Source of the DNA: Pontibacterium sinense
GTDB taxonomy: Bacteria; Pseudomonadota; Gammaproteobacteria; Pseudomonadales; Balneatricaceae
DNA: 64,000 nt
Direction: 5' to 3'
NCBI RefSeq assembly: GCF_015209595.1
Contig: NZ_JADEYS010000015.1
Location: 62,001-126,000, forward strand
Shown here: in pieces, positions 44,205-53,530 of the stretch
How the letters are laid out: each line of letters begins with the position of its first letter
Numbering within the stretch: position 1 is the stretch's first letter
Position numbers and translations under genes: made by a program
The notes under the pieces: generated by a model
Told to the model about the DNA's origin: nothing
Database searches by the model: none
The model's input: only the letters and a program-made list of their open reading frames with translations

Positions 44205-45362
44205 TTAGAGCACGTAATACTTCAGCGGTGGAAAGCCATTAAACTCAATTGAGCTGTAACTGGTGGTGTATGCCCCGGTGGATAACCAGTAGATCCTGTC
44301 ACCTTCGGCTAACGTCAGTGGCAAGCTGTACTTGTGATCTTCATACATAATATCCAAGCTGTCGCAGGTCGGCCCCGCCAGAATGACCTCTTCTGCTTCA
44401 CCCTCGCAATCCGTATGAATCTGGTACTTAATCGCTTCGCCCATGGTTTCAATCAGGCCGTTAAACAACCCCACATCGGTGTATACCCAACGTTCCAGCG
44501 CAGTCGCTGACTTACGGGAAATCAGCACAACTTCGGAGACCAGCACACCGGCATCGCCCACCAGCGACCGCCCCGGCTCAAGTATAATTTCAGGGACGCC
44601 GTCGCCAAAATCTTCCTGTAAGAAGCGCGTGATCTCAGCGACATAGGTATCAAACTCATTCGTTTTATGCAGATAGCTGGCAGGAAAACCACCACCCATA
44701 TTAATCATGCGTAAGCTGATGCCATACTCTTCAAACAGGCGTTCAAAGATGACTTTAACCTTGGCAATCGCACCATCCCAAACATCGATATCTCGTTGCT
44801 GAGAACCGACATGGAAGGATACCCCATAAGGTTCTAATCCCAGCTCTCGCGCCAACACAGCCAATTCAACGGCCATCTCCGGGTTACAACCAAACTTACG
44901 CGACAACGGCCAGTCGGCACCTTCAGAGCCTTCAGTTAACACACGGATATATACCCGCGAACCCGGTGCATGTTTGGCAATATTACGCAGGTCTGGCTCA
45001 GAATCCGTCGCGAACAGATCAATCCCACGTTCGTGGAAGTACGCGATATCACGTGCTTTTTTGATGGTGTTGCCATAACTCATCCGTGTTGGCGACACAC
45101 CAAACTGCAACACCTTATCCAGCTCGAAGGTCGACGCAATATCGAAGCTTGCGCCAGCATTGGCGAGCAGCTCAATAACCTCATCTGCAGGATTTGCTTT
45201 TACCGCATAAAAAATACGCGCGTAGTCAAACCCCTGCTGGAGTTCGTCATACTTCTCTTTAATGCTGTTGAGATCCAGCGCCAGAAAAGGCGTTTCATGG
45301 GTATCCGCAAGGGTTTTGATTTTTTGCCAGACTTGCGGGCACATCTGCTCAGCAACGTTCAT
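44205..45362 (-). CDS. Fold type III PLP decarboxylase (ornithine/lysine type)
   Basis: A 385-residue alanine-racemase-fold enzyme with the PLP-lysine motif FYAVKANP, FDIAST, VSFHVGSQ, MGGGFPASY, LEPGRSLVGD and the catalytic CDSLD near the C-terminus. These are the signatures of eukaryotic-type ornithine decarboxylases, found in many bacteria as ornithine or lysine/ornithine decarboxylase. It should make putrescine (or cadaverine). The ATG at 45362 gives the family's usual length; a GTG at 45398 sits just behind the upstream terminator. Confidence 0.92.
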   Translation of the reverse strand: MNVAEQMCPQVWQKIKTLADTHETPFLALDLNSIKEKYDELQQGFDYARIFYAVKANPADEVIELLANAGASFDIASTFELDKVLQFGVSPTRMSYGNTIKKARDIAYFHERGIDLFATDSEPDLRNIAKHAPGSRVYIRVLTEGSEGADWPLSRKFGCNPEMAVELAVLARELGLEPYGVSFHVGSQQRDIDVWDGAIAKVKVIFERLFEEYGISLRMINMGGGFPASYLHKTNEFDTYVAEITRFLQEDFGDGVPEIILEPGRSLVGDAGVLVSEVVLISRKSATALERWVYTDVGLFNGLIETMGEAIKYQIHTDCEGEAEEVILAGPTCDSLDIMYEDHKYSLPLTLAEGDRIYWLSTGAYTTSYSSIEFNGFPPLKYYVL

Positions 45363-45408
45363 GCATTCAGGTCCACTAACAGAGAATCGGGGGATCACCC
45401 CGCAACAT

Positions 45409-45445
45409 AAAAAAAGCAGCGGTAGGTAAGATCGCTACAGCTGCT
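45409..45445 (-). terminator. Intrinsic terminator/leader hairpin before the decarboxylase
   Basis: On the minus strand GCAGCTGTAG pairs with CTACCGCTGC with one mismatch, followed by seven T residues. It ends the CBS-protein gene and lies 45 bases before the decarboxylase start, so it could also attenuate that gene. Confidence 0.75.
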
Positions 45446-45500
45446 CAGTCAGATAATTTCGCGAAGTATAAGTGCAATATCTGCACCCAGTAAACAGTTT

Positions 45501-46103
45501 TCAGAACTCCTGCCCTCTGGAGACCAGCCGCTCGATTTCGGCAAACGATTTCGCCTGATACATCACATCAAAACTAATACACAGATACCTGGATATATCA
45601 CTGGCAGAGATAATGCCTCGGATCTTTTTCCCGCCTTGTGGATTGGCAGAGGTCACGATGACATGCTGATCTCCCGAGCTTTTCAGCGTGAGCATCACAT
45701 CACCGATTTTTGCACAGCGAACCTGATCATAGGTCAGCGCCTTGATGTGTAATACATCCAACATCAGATGCCGCACCTCAACCTGATCCCGCGTCCAGTT
45801 GTTTTGCCCCATGACACTCATCGGTTTATCACCCGCAATATCAGCCGCTGATACAATCCCACTGAATTGATCCTGACTATCCACTGCAAACAACATACGA
45901 ACATGCTGTGCTTTCATATGCTCCAGAGCTTCATCTATCTGGGTGGTTTCGCAGATTTTAACAGGCCAGGAACGCTCAAAGTCAGTCATCACTTCGAGCG
46001 CAGGGCTGCGCAAGGTCCCCGGATGGCGATCATGATCAGGGGTGACTAATTCTCCCCTGCTATCGAGACTGCTCAGACGGATCGGGTAAAACTCTTGAAA
46101 CAT
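45501..46103 (-). CDS. CBS-domain pair protein
   Basis: A 200-residue protein consisting of an N-terminal tail and two CBS motifs: MTDFERSWPVKICETTQIDEALEHMK to VSAADIAGD (residues about 38-92, partly shown) and VEVRHLMLDVLHIKAL to IISASDISRYL (about 108-172). CBS pairs bind adenosyl ligands such as AMP or SAM and regulate partner proteins. No effector domain is fused here. The gene precedes the PLP decarboxylase on the same strand, but a terminator lies between them. Confidence 0.85.
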   Translation of the reverse strand: MFQEFYPIRLSSLDSRGELVTPDHDRHPGTLRSPALEVMTDFERSWPVKICETTQIDEALEHMKAQHVRMLFAVDSQDQFSGIVSAADIAGDKPMSVMGQNNWTRDQVEVRHLMLDVLHIKALTYDQVRCAKIGDVMLTLKSSGDQHVIVTSANPQGGKKIRGIISASDISRYLCISFDVMYQAKSFAEIERLVSRGQEF

Positions 46104-46190
46104 TATAACGACTCCCGATTTCAGGTTTATCCCTACAGCATAGTATGAAGCGGGCGCTGTAGCACCTATGTCCGCTGAGCAATCTCGTTG

Positions 46191-46292
46191 TTAATCAAAC
46201 AACACTGGCGTGATAACAACCGCTCCGACAATCAGTAGGAAAATAGCAAGCGCCAGACGGGTCTCTTTCAGAAAATCGGACCCATTGCTCAC
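46191..46292 (-). CDS. Putative 33-aa single-helix membrane microprotein
   Basis: A GTG codon overlaps the stop of the PhzF-family gene (GTG at 46292-46290, TGA at 46291-46289). It opens a 33-residue frame reading VSNGSDFLKETR, then an unbroken hydrophobic segment LALAIFLLIVGAVVITPVLF, then Asp and stop. The start overlap, the charged N-terminus and the single helix match known bacterial small membrane proteins. There is no strong ribosome binding site, so translation would rely on coupling. Chance occurrence cannot be excluded. Confidence 0.4.
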   Translation of the reverse strand: MSNGSDFLKETRLALAIFLLIVGAVVITPVLFD

Positions 46293-47167
46293 AACAGATA
46301 CCGCCCTTCACTTAAGATAACCGATTGTCCCTGAACGGCCAGCTCTACGACCTTTCTTTCAAGCAGGGTAACCGTACTTTCAATCAAACTTGGTCGTGCC
46401 ATACGGACACCTTGAGTCACCACAAAGCTCAGTTCGACACGCCCATTACCCGCTGTATCTGCTTGTTCAGCCGCCAAGGCACCTGTTAGCGCCGCTGCCG
46501 CACTGCCCGTAGCGGGATCTTCCGGAATATTAAATGCCGGTGAAAACATGCGGGTATAGAGCTGCCCATCACCGTCATCGCTGAACAGATACAGATCGCT
46601 CAGCGTGAGATCAGGAAAGCAGTTTTTCCATACGCTAAGATTCAGATCAGCCTGATCAACAGCGGCAATATCTGCCAGCTCCAGCATCTGAAACGGCAAA
46701 CCACAGCTGGAGATGAACGGCTTACGCACCACCTGATTGCGATCCAGTCCGAGCAACTCAGTTACATCACGTTCAGTTAGATGAGACTCCGAGACAGCAG
46801 GCAACATTGCCACTTTGAAACAGGCAGATTTGTGTTTAAGGGACACCGTTACCGGAATATCACCAACCCCTTCTTTCAGGGTGAGTTGATCACCTTGTGC
46901 CAGCCCCAGCTGCGCCAACAGATAAGAGGTCCCCACCGTTGGATGACCAGCAAAAGGGATCTCACACGCAGGGGTAAAAATCCGCACCGGAAAGTGGTTC
47001 TCCGCAATAGGCTCACCGACGAATACAGTTTCAGAAAGATTCAGCTCACGGGCGATCTTCTGCATCATGACGCCATCAATACCTTCGGCGTGAGGAAACA
47101 CCGCCAGTGGGTTGCCACCAAATGCGGTATCCGTAAAAACATCCAACGTATAAAAACTGTAATTCAT
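46289..47167 (-). CDS. PhzF family isomerase/epimerase
   Basis: A 292-residue PhzF-fold protein with LDVFTDTAFGGNPLAVF, the catalytic Glu in LNLSETVF, PFAGHPTVGTSYLLA and DPATGSAAAAL. PhzF relatives catalyse proton shifts (isomerisation) on small carboxylates; the substrate here is unknown. The ATG at 47167 has AGGAGAG nine bases upstream; a longer frame from 47221 lies in the DUF1127 gene. It starts 11 bases after the DUF1127 stop codon, so the two form an operon. Confidence 0.92.
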   Translation of the reverse strand: MNYSFYTLDVFTDTAFGGNPLAVFPHAEGIDGVMMQKIARELNLSETVFVGEPIAENHFPVRIFTPACEIPFAGHPTVGTSYLLAQLGLAQGDQLTLKEGVGDIPVTVSLKHKSACFKVAMLPAVSESHLTERDVTELLGLDRNQVVRKPFISSCGLPFQMLELADIAAVDQADLNLSVWKNCFPDLTLSDLYLFSDDGDGQLYTRMFSPAFNIPEDPATGSAAAALTGALAAEQADTAGNGRVELSFVVTQGVRMARPSLIESTVTLLERKVVELAVQGQSVILSEGRYLL

Positions 47168-47178
47168 CTCTATCTCTC

Positions 47179-47355
47179 CTATTTGCGCCAAAAGGGTTTG
47201 GCTGCTTCTTCCTGTGCACAAGCTCGGCTTACACCAATATCCTTAAGCTGGTCCCGATTCAGCGTCAACAACTGACGCCGCGTACGATAACGCTGATACC
47301 AGCTAAAACAGGTACCCAGACCTGTATTCACTTTTTGTCTGATCACCCTCTTCAT
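47179..47355 (-). CDS. DUF1127 family small protein (58 aa)
   Basis: A 58-residue basic protein not visible among longer frames. It carries WYQRYRTRRQLLTLNRDQL followed by KDIGVSR, the DUF1127 core, and a short AAKPFWR tail. GGAGG lies eight bases before the ATG. DUF1127 proteins are small arginine-rich proteins; some bind RNA and tune phosphate or carbon responses in alphaproteobacteria. It is the first gene of an operon with the PhzF-family gene, divergent from a MocR-type regulator. Confidence 0.85.
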   Translation of the reverse strand: MKRVIRQKVNTGLGTCFSWYQRYRTRRQLLTLNRDQLKDIGVSRACAQEEAAKPFWRK

Positions 47356-47446
47356 CACTCAACCTCCCTCTTTGGTAATCGAGTAGAAAACAGTTTATGC
47401 TCAGTTCAAAAAGCACTACAGATTCAAATACAGACAAATAAATACA

Positions 47447-47499
47447 GTACAGATCAAACCAAATCTGGTCTGTACGGGTCTTTTTAGTCAGATCTGTAC
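47447..47499. promoter_or_regulatory. Operator candidate for the MocR-type regulator
   Basis: GTACAGATC (47447-47455) is the exact inverse of GATCTGTAC (47491-47499), and GGTCTGTAC (47467-47475) is a direct near-copy. The combination of direct and inverted repeats in a divergent promoter is usual for MocR/GntR regulators such as PdxR and GabR. It lies 32 bases upstream of the regulator's ATG. Confidence 0.65.
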
Positions 47500-47530
47500 C
47501 GGTACGTTTATTCAGGGGAATCAGAACGTT

Positions 47531-48955
47531 ATGGCTACCAAACTCTATGAGCAAGTTGCAGACGAGATAATCGCCCGAATTGAGGGGGGGTATTACACCG
47601 CAGGGCAGAAACTGCCATCGATTAGGGTTCTAGCTCAAGAATACGGCGTCAGCATCTCCACCGTTCAGGAAGCGTATCGCATTATAGAAGAACGCGGTTA
47701 TACCGAAGTACGCCCCAAGTCAGGCCACTTTGTTAAAGCCCGCAACAGCGCGCCCGTGCTACCGGACGTGAGCCCCCTCCCCCAACGTCCGGTTAAGGTT
47801 TCAGCCTGGAGTAACATTCTCAATATGCTCAATGCCGATGAAGCGGAAAATATGCTGAACTTGGGCTGGGCGATTCCGGACCTGAAAAGCCCCACGCTGA
47901 AACCGCTGACCCGGGATCTGAACGATATTAATCGACGCTTGGGTATGCGCAGCCTGTCGTATGACTACGTACGGGGGAACAAGGCACTACGACGTCAGAT
48001 TGCACGTCTGGGGGTCGACTCAGGGCTGCAACTGCATCCCGATGATATTCTGGTCACCAGTGGTTGTCAGGAAGCGCTATCATCCAGCTTAAGAGCGATC
48101 ACACAACCCGGTGATATTGTCGCCGTCGATTCCCCTTTTTACTTTGGCGCAGTCCAAACGATCGAAGCCAGCGGCCTGAAAGCGATAGAGATTCCCAGCC
48201 ACCCGGAAACCGGTACCAGTCTGGAAGCACTGGAACTTGCCTTCGCACAGTGGCCAATCAAAGTGCTGGTATTGACCCCCACCTGCAACAATCCGATGGG
48301 GTACTCAATCCCGGAAGCACACCGGCCGAAAATCATCGAACTGTGCAACCAGCACGATATCATCCTGATAGAAGATGATATTTACGGTGATCTCTCGTTT
48401 CAGTACCCGCGCCCACGCAGCCTGAAATCCTATGATACGGAAGGTCGGGTCATTCTGTGTTCGTCGTTTTCTAAAACACTGGCGCCGGGACTGCGGGTTG
48501 GCTGGGTTGCTCCGGGACGTTATCTGGATGAGGTACTGCACATGAAATACGTATCCAGCATCAGCACACCCACGGTGTCACAGATGGCCGTAGCGGAATA
48601 TGTTTCGCAAGGAGCTTACGAACGCCACCTACGGAAGATGCGGGAAAATTACCAACGGGGGCGGGACATCATGATCGAACTGATACAACGTTACTTTCCT
48701 GAAGGCACACGTATGACCTACCCACAGGGAGGCTTCGTAATTTGGGTGGTCATGCCTAAGGCAATCAACACGACGGAGCTAAACAACCGCGTGAAGCAGT
48801 TCGGAATCAGCTTTGCACCGGGCGAGCTCTTTACCACCACCAAGAAGTATAAAAATCAGATGCGCCTTAACTATACGAATTGTCCTTGTCTGGAAGTAGA
48901 AGAAGCCATTCGTACGATCGGCCAGATAAGCAAAGAGATGCTATTGGAAGCTTGA
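47531..48955 (+). CDS. MocR-type transcriptional regulator (GntR HTH + aminotransferase)
   Basis: A 474-residue fusion of a GntR winged helix (residues 1-70, with GQKLPSIRVLAQEYGVSISTV partly shown) and a class I aminotransferase domain from about 100. It has YDYVRGNKALRRQIARLG, TPTCNNPMG, IEDDIYGDL and the PLP lysine in SSFSKTLAPGLRVGW. MocR proteins bind PLP or an amino-acid aldimine and control adjacent genes. Here the divergent DUF1127-PhzF operon is the expected target. Confidence 0.93.
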   Translation: MATKLYEQVADEIIARIEGGYYTAGQKLPSIRVLAQEYGVSISTVQEAYRIIEERGYTEVRPKSGHFVKARNSAPVLPDVSPLPQRPVKVSAWSNILNMLNADEAENMLNLGWAIPDLKSPTLKPLTRDLNDINRRLGMRSLSYDYVRGNKALRRQIARLGVDSGLQLHPDDILVTSGCQEALSSSLRAITQPGDIVAVDSPFYFGAVQTIEASGLKAIEIPSHPETGTSLEALELAFAQWPIKVLVLTPTCNNPMGYSIPEAHRPKIIELCNQHDIILIEDDIYGDLSFQYPRPRSLKSYDTEGRVILCSSFSKTLAPGLRVGWVAPGRYLDEVLHMKYVSSISTPTVSQMAVAEYVSQGAYERHLRKMRENYQRGRDIMIELIQRYFPEGTRMTYPQGGFVIWVVMPKAINTTELNNRVKQFGISFAPGELFTTTKKYKNQMRLNYTNCPCLEVEEAIRTIGQISKEMLLEA

Positions 48956-48997
48956 TTCTTAAATCCATAAATCCTTAAAAACGGGAATAAGCTTGCT

Positions 48998-49603
48998 TCA
49001 ACGACGTTTGGGCGCAAGCTTTTTCTTTTTGATACCTTCGATACCCAGAAACAGTTCAATCACATTCCCACCCGGTCCCACGTCATACTGCATCCCGTAA
49101 TCGAATGCATCCAATGTCACTTTGCCCTCAAAGCCCACACGATAACCACCCCAGGGATCATGCCCTTCCCCTATGCGACTCACAGGAATCTGAAGCTCAC
49201 GGGATACACCCCGTAAGGTGAGGGTGCCGTAAACCACACCACTGTCAGCATCACCTTCATATCGGCTACTGACAAACTCCACATCTGGATACTTCCGGGC
49301 ATCCAGATACTCATCTCCACGCAAATGTTTATCCCGCTCGGCGTGATTACTGTCGAGACTGGTCAGATCTACCTTTACTTTTATCTTGCTCGCGTGAGGA
49401 CGGGACTGATCCCAGATAAGGCTGCCTTCAATCCGGTTAAAGCGACCATATAACCAGCTGTAGCCAAGGTGTTTGGTGCGAAATTCAATAAAACTATGGG
49501 AGGGGTCTAGATTGTAACTCGCAGCTGCTGCCTGAGGCGCACAAAAAGCGCCGAGTATCAGGGTAACAGGCGCTGCAATAAAGTAACGACTTAAAACACG
49601 CAT
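48998..49603 (-). CDS. YceI family periplasmic protein
   Basis: A 201-residue protein with a signal peptide ending AAAA near residue 28. The YceI lipocalin-like domain follows: SYNLDPSHSFIEFRTKHLGYSW, GSLIWDQSRP, HLRGDEYLDARKYPDVEF (parts shown) and LTLRGVSRELQIPV. Family members bind isoprenoid or lipid-like ligands in the periplasm. GGAGG before the ATG at 49603 decides the start over the longer frame from 49618. The C-terminal tail is basic (KKKKLAPKRR), which is unusual. Confidence 0.9.
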   Translation of the reverse strand: MRVLSRYFIAAPVTLILGAFCAPQAAAASYNLDPSHSFIEFRTKHLGYSWLYGRFNRIEGSLIWDQSRPHASKIKVKVDLTSLDSNHAERDKHLRGDEYLDARKYPDVEFVSSRYEGDADSGVVYGTLTLRGVSRELQIPVSRIGEGHDPWGGYRVGFEGKVTLDAFDYGMQYDVGPGGNVIELFLGIEGIKKKKLAPKRR

Positions 49604-49637
49604 CACGGGCCTCCACACTACTCGCCCGTAAGAAGCG

Positions 49638-50003
49638 CTAATTCTGTTCGAACGTTTCCTGACACTTCAAGCAGAGTCGGCTTTCCGGATAAGCTTTCAA
49701 GCGAGCAATACTGATCGGTTCATCACAGTTTTCACAATAGCCATAGTCCTCTGGTGATGCAATCCGGTGCAGTGCGTGGTTCACCTGCTCCAATCGTTGC
49801 TCACAGCGTTCCAGATTGGCCTGAGCCATACTCTGCTGTTGCATCGCATCACCTCGGGACACCCGACCTACTGCTTGCTGATCAAGCATCACCGGGCGAG
49901 AGGATTCCTGCAGACTTTCAATTTCAGTCCGCAACTCCTGCTCCAGATCTTCCAATCGTTCCAGCAGGGACTGAACCATATCCGTATTCTGTGCATCATA
50001 CAT
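49638..50003 (-). CDS. DksA/TraR C4-type zinc finger protein
   Basis: A 121-residue protein with a long coiled-coil N-terminal part and a C4 zinc finger CENC-x17-CLKC at about residues 91-115, the DksA/TraR layout. It lacks the DxxDxA tip of true DksA: the tip region here reads MLDQQAVGRVSRGDAMQQQSMA (in part). It is therefore more likely a DksA-like regulator or an RNA polymerase secondary-channel protein of uncertain activity. Confidence 0.85.
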   Translation of the reverse strand: MYDAQNTDMVQSLLERLEDLEQELRTEIESLQESSRPVMLDQQAVGRVSRGDAMQQQSMAQANLERCEQRLEQVNHALHRIASPEDYGYCENCDEPISIARLKAYPESRLCLKCQETFEQN

Positions 50004-50063
50004 AACGACTCAATACTCCCTTATTCAACCGATCCTTATGCAGCACAGGCATACTTCAACCGT

Positions 50064-50360
50064 CTATTTGGCCTGATCGAGAAAAATTTGAATCGCGTCG
50101 GTCAGAGCTACATCGTCACAACCGGAACAGGTCCCTTTAGGTGGCATCGCACCTTTACCGCTTTTCACCGTTGTGAGCAGAGCGTCCATCCCTTTGTCCA
50201 TTCGAGACTGCCAGGCGGCACTGTCACCCGGTTTTGGTGCACCCGCTAAACCGATATCGTGACAGGCTTTACAGTGCTTATCATAAACGGCCTGACCGTC
50301 AGCCATGGCTGCACCGGACATAAGTACTGCAGCAAAAAGGGTCGCAACTGTTTTCTTCAT
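50064..50360 (-). CDS. Cytochrome c5-like protein
   Basis: A 98-residue periplasmic cytochrome with a signal peptide (cleaved near AMA-DG at about residue 20), the heme motif CKACH, DIGLAGAPKPGD, and AMPPKGTC, which carries the axial methionine. An extra CSGC pair near the C-terminus is typical of cytochrome c5. It should carry electrons between periplasmic or membrane redox proteins. Confidence 0.92.
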   Translation of the reverse strand: MKKTVATLFAAVLMSGAAMADGQAVYDKHCKACHDIGLAGAPKPGDSAAWQSRMDKGMDALLTTVKSGKGAMPPKGTCSGCDDVALTDAIQIFLDQAK

Positions 50361-50471
50361 TCGATGATTCTCCGATCGCTCTAAACTTTCCCTTATTGAA
50401 AGCCAATCCCAAACTTGGAACCTTGATCTGGCTCACACAGCAGACAAACAACTATAACTATTTACAGGCAT

Positions 50472-50499
50472 AAAAAAAGCGGCCTTCAGGCCGCTTTTC
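50472..50499 (-). terminator. Intrinsic terminator of htpG
   Basis: AAAAGCGGCCTGAAGGCCGCTTTTTTT on the minus strand forms a nine- to ten-base stem with a T run, just after the htpG stop codon. Confidence 0.92.
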
Positions 50500-50531
50500 A
50501 AACAAATAGCGTTTCCGCTTAAGCAAATCGC

Positions 50532-52439
50532 TTAACTGGACAGTTCCAGCAACAATTTGTTTAGGCGAGCAACGTAAGCCGCTGGGTCTTCCAGCTGACC
50601 ACCCGCTGCAAGGTCAGCTTGTTCAAACAGAACCAGAGACAACTCAGCAAAACGATCTTCGTCCACTTCCTGATCCAGCTTACCAATCAGTGGGTGTTCA
50701 GGGTTGATCTCGAAAATCGGCTTCACATCAGGCACAGCCTGACCCGCCGCTTCCATGATCTTGCGCATCTGCGCACCCATATCGTGGTCACCGATGACCA
50801 GACAAGCAGGAGAATCAGTCAGACGATGCGTTACGCGTACTTCAGATACTTTCTCAGTCAGCTTTTCGGTCAGACGCTCAACCAGTGCTTCTTTGGACTT
50901 AGCCGCTTCATCCTGAGCCTGTTTCTCTTCTTCAGACTCAGTTTCGCCCAGATCCAATTCACCTTTGGTGACATCCTGGAAAGACTTGCCGTCGAAGTCG
51001 AACAAGTGGCTCATCATCCACTCATCGATCCGATCCGTCATCAGCAGTACTTCGATACCTTTCTTACGGAAGATCTCGAGATGTGGGCTGTTCTTCGCAG
51101 TCGCGTAATTGTCAGCCACAACATAGAAGATTTTTTCCTGACCTTCCTGCATGCGGGACACGTAATCTTCCAGCGATACGTTCTGATCAGCAGATTCACC
51201 GTGGGTTGATGCAAAACGCATCAGCTTAGCGATCTTCTCTTTGTTAGCGTTGTCTTCCGCCGGACCTTCTTTAATCACCTGACCAAATTCGTTCCAGAAA
51301 GTCTGGTACTTCTCAGGCTTGTTTTTGCCCAGTTTGATCAGAGTATCCAGTGCACGTTTAGTCAGTGCGCTGCGCAGCTTATCGACATTTGGATCTTTCT
51401 GCAGAATCTCACGGGATACGTTCAGGGACAGATCTTTCGTGTCCACTACACCCTTCAGGAAGCGCAGATACAACGGCAGGAACTCTTCCGCCTGATCCAT
51501 GATGAAAACACGCTGTACATACAATTTCAGGCCACGTGGCGCTTCACGGTTCCACAGATCAAATGGCGCACGTTCTGGCACATACAACAGGCTGGTGTAT
51601 TCCAGATTACCTTCAACAGCATTGTGCGCCCATGTCAGTGGATCGGAGAAATCATGGGAGATGTGCTTGTAGAATTCGTTGTAATCTTCAGCATTCAGCT
51701 CAGACTTATTACGGGTCCACAGCGCGGTTGCACTGTTAACGGTTTCATCTTCAGGTGCTTTTTCTTCTTCACCTTCAGCCGCTGGAACCGGCTCAGACTG
51801 CATAACAACCGGCAGCGCAATATGGTCGGAGTATTTACGCACCAACGTGCGCAGACGCCAGCCATCCGCAAACTCTTCTTCCCCTTCTTTCAGGTGCAGT
51901 ACGATGCTTGTACCACGGCCTGCTTTCTCAACGTTCGAAATTGTGAACTCACCTTCGCCGGTAGAGCTCCAGTGCACGCCATCAGCAACCGCAGCGCCCG
52001 CTTTACGGGTGATAACATCTACTTTGTCTGCAACGATGAAAGAGGAGTAGAAACCGACACCAAACTGACCAATCAGTGCGCTATCTTTCGCCTGATCACC
52101 GGTCAGCTGGGAAAAGAACTGGGAAGTACCCGACTTGGCGATGGTGCCCAGATGCTCCACCACTTCGTCACGGGTCATACCGATACCGTTGTCATCGATC
52201 GTGATGGTCTTTGCATCTTTATCAAAGGCGATGCGAATTTTTAGATCACCATCGTCTTCATACAATTTGCCATCGGACAGCGCTTCAAAACGCAGTTTTT
52301 CTGCCGCGTCGGATGCGTTGGAGATCAACTCACGCAGGAAAATTTCCTTGTTGGAGTACAAGGAGTGAATCATCAGATGCAGGAGTTGTTTAACTTCTGT
52401 CTGAAAGCCGTGGGTTTCGGAATGTGTTTCTGTGCTCAT
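50532..52439 (-). CDS. htpG: Molecular chaperone HtpG (Hsp90)
   Basis: A 635-residue Hsp90 with the GHKL ATP-binding motifs: [39 protein letters not shown] and [14 protein letters not shown]. The middle-domain [18 protein letters not shown] segment and a C-terminal dimerisation region follow. It folds client proteins with DnaK. The ATG at 52439 matches the family start; a TTG at 52454 is rejected. A sigma-32-like promoter lies upstream. Confidence 0.97.
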   Translation of the reverse strand: MSTETHSETHGFQTEVKQLLHLMIHSLYSNKEIFLRELISNASDAAEKLRFEALSDGKLYEDDGDLKIRIAFDKDAKTITIDDNGIGMTRDEVVEHLGTIAKSGTSQFFSQLTGDQAKDSALIGQFGVGFYSSFIVADKVDVITRKAGAAVADGVHWSSTGEGEFTISNVEKAGRGTSIVLHLKEGEEEFADGWRLRTLVRKYSDHIALPVVMQSEPVPAAEGEEEKAPEDETVNSATALWTRNKSELNAEDYNEFYKHISHDFSDPLTWAHNAVEGNLEYTSLLYVPERAPFDLWNREAPRGLKLYVQRVFIMDQAEEFLPLYLRFLKGVVDTKDLSLNVSREILQKDPNVDKLRSALTKRALDTLIKLGKNKPEKYQTFWNEFGQVIKEGPAEDNANKEKIAKLMRFASTHGESADQNVSLEDYVSRMQEGQEKIFYVVADNYATAKNSPHLEIFRKKGIEVLLMTDRIDEWMMSHLFDFDGKSFQDVTKGELDLGETESEEEKQAQDEAAKSKEALVERLTEKLTEKVSEVRVTHRLTDSPACLVIGDHDMGAQMRKIMEAAGQAVPDVKPIFEINPEHPLIGKLDQEVDEDRFAELSLVLFEQADLAAGGQLEDPAAYVARLNKLLLELSS

Positions 52440-52516
52440 AGGTAACTCGCCCAAACTCTCGGTTGAAACATAATCATGACCGGCTCACACGAACCGGCCC
52501 TTCTGGTTTCAATACT

Positions 52517-52547
52517 AGATTGGGGCTGTGTTACCTAATTCAAGGGG
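52517..52547 (-). promoter_or_regulatory. Sigma-32-like heat-shock promoter of htpG
   Basis: On the minus strand CCCCTTGAA (52547-52539) is followed after 13 bases by CCCCAATCT (52525-52517). This fits the sigma-32 pattern CTTGAA, N13-15, CCCCAT-T, with one mismatch in the -10, and lies about 80 bases before the htpG start. Confidence 0.75.
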
Positions 52548-52574
52548 TTATTTAAAACCTGACCTAAATCCGGT

Positions 52575-53021
52575 TTAAGAATCAGTAGGTTTCACCAGGA
52601 AGTGCGCCCGTGCGGTCGCAATCGGTTCCGTACGCTTTTCCTGCCACGCTATCACCGAACAGTTGGTCACACGGCGTCCACGTCGCTCCAGCTGACACAT
52701 CGCAAACGTATCGCGATCTAATCCGGCACGCATATAATCCACAGAAAAATCGATAATCTTTGGCAACTCTGGCGTCGTAGTTTGCAGTAACACCTGAAAC
52801 GCTGCTGATAACTCCATAAATGCCGCAATTACACCGCCATGTATGGCGGGCAGTGTTGGATTACCCAAGTTGTCCGGGTTACGGGGCAAACGAAACACCA
52901 TCTCTTCACCAAAACGCTCGCAATTCACTCCAATCACCTGCGCATAAGGGATCAGTTCAATCAACGGCATGTAGTCACCCGTTGCATGTGCTTCCGCAAC
53001 CATCTCCGTAATACTGATCAT
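52575..53021 (-). CDS. PaaI family hotdog thioesterase
   Basis: A 148-residue hotdog protein with GNPTLPAIHGGVIAAFMELSAAFQVL (part shown) and KIIDFSVDYMRAGLDRD. It resembles acyl-CoA thioesterases of the PaaI group. It overlaps the next upstream hotdog gene by four bases, which indicates coupling, and the pair may act as a heteromer. The substrate is unknown. Confidence 0.85.
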   Translation of the reverse strand: MISITEMVAEAHATGDYMPLIELIPYAQVIGVNCERFGEEMVFRLPRNPDNLGNPTLPAIHGGVIAAFMELSAAFQVLLQTTTPELPKIIDFSVDYMRAGLDRDTFAMCQLERRGRRVTNCSVIAWQEKRTEPIATARAHFLVKPTDS

Positions 53022-53530
53022 GCCTGCGCTCCCTTTTCCGTGCTAACACCGGTATCACCGTCGATATCACCTTCCACCAGCGCCTTCATCTGGGGGTCAA
53101 CCACATCGGCACCTAAACGCATAAAGGTGCCAATACCAAACGCAATGGGATCATCCACTGACGTTTGATACACCGTCGCGCGGGTGAACATCACACTGCG
53201 TGTTGTCCGGTAGCATTCTGCCTGAATATACAGAGGCTGGCTGTGGGTCGGCGCTTTCATATGATCGATCCGTAGATCCAGCGTCGGTGCGATCTCAAAT
53301 TCCGGCAACACGCACAATGTCGAGACGGCCGATGCGGTATCGATCAGAGTCGTCAATGCGCCCCCTAACAGATACGTATTGGTTTTCCCCGTATTCAGCT
53401 GATCCTGCACCGGCAGCACCAAGGTTACACGGCGCTCATCGGCCTGAATGACACGCAATCCTAATTTGCGGATGTGGGCCAGCGCGTCCATAAATCGCTG
53501 GCAGCGTGCTTCAATTTCAGGGTTTCTCAT
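53018..53530 (-). CDS. Hotdog-fold thioesterase, PaaI-like
   Basis: A 170-residue protein with NTYLLGGALTTLIDTASAVSTL and PTLDLRIDHMKAP, the same fold as its overlapping neighbour. The ATG at 53530 is chosen; the frame from 53545 starts inside the DUF599 gene. It overlaps the DUF599 gene by 14 bases, so three genes form one operon. The C-terminal tail is acidic and variable. Confidence 0.85.
   Translation of the reverse strand: MRNPEIEARCQRFMDALAHIRKLGLRVIQADERRVTLVLPVQDQLNTGKTNTYLLGGALTTLIDTASAVSTLCVLPEFEIAPTLDLRIDHMKAPTHSQPLYIQAECYRTTRSVMFTRATVYQTSVDDPIAFGIGTFMRLGADVVDPQMKALVEGDIDGDTGVSTEKGAQA

Noticed and set aside
45409-45445. Riboswitch-type attenuator for the decarboxylase
   Set aside because: The hairpin with T run is best explained as the terminator of the CBS gene just upstream. 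No alternative pairing that would make an anti-terminator was evident.
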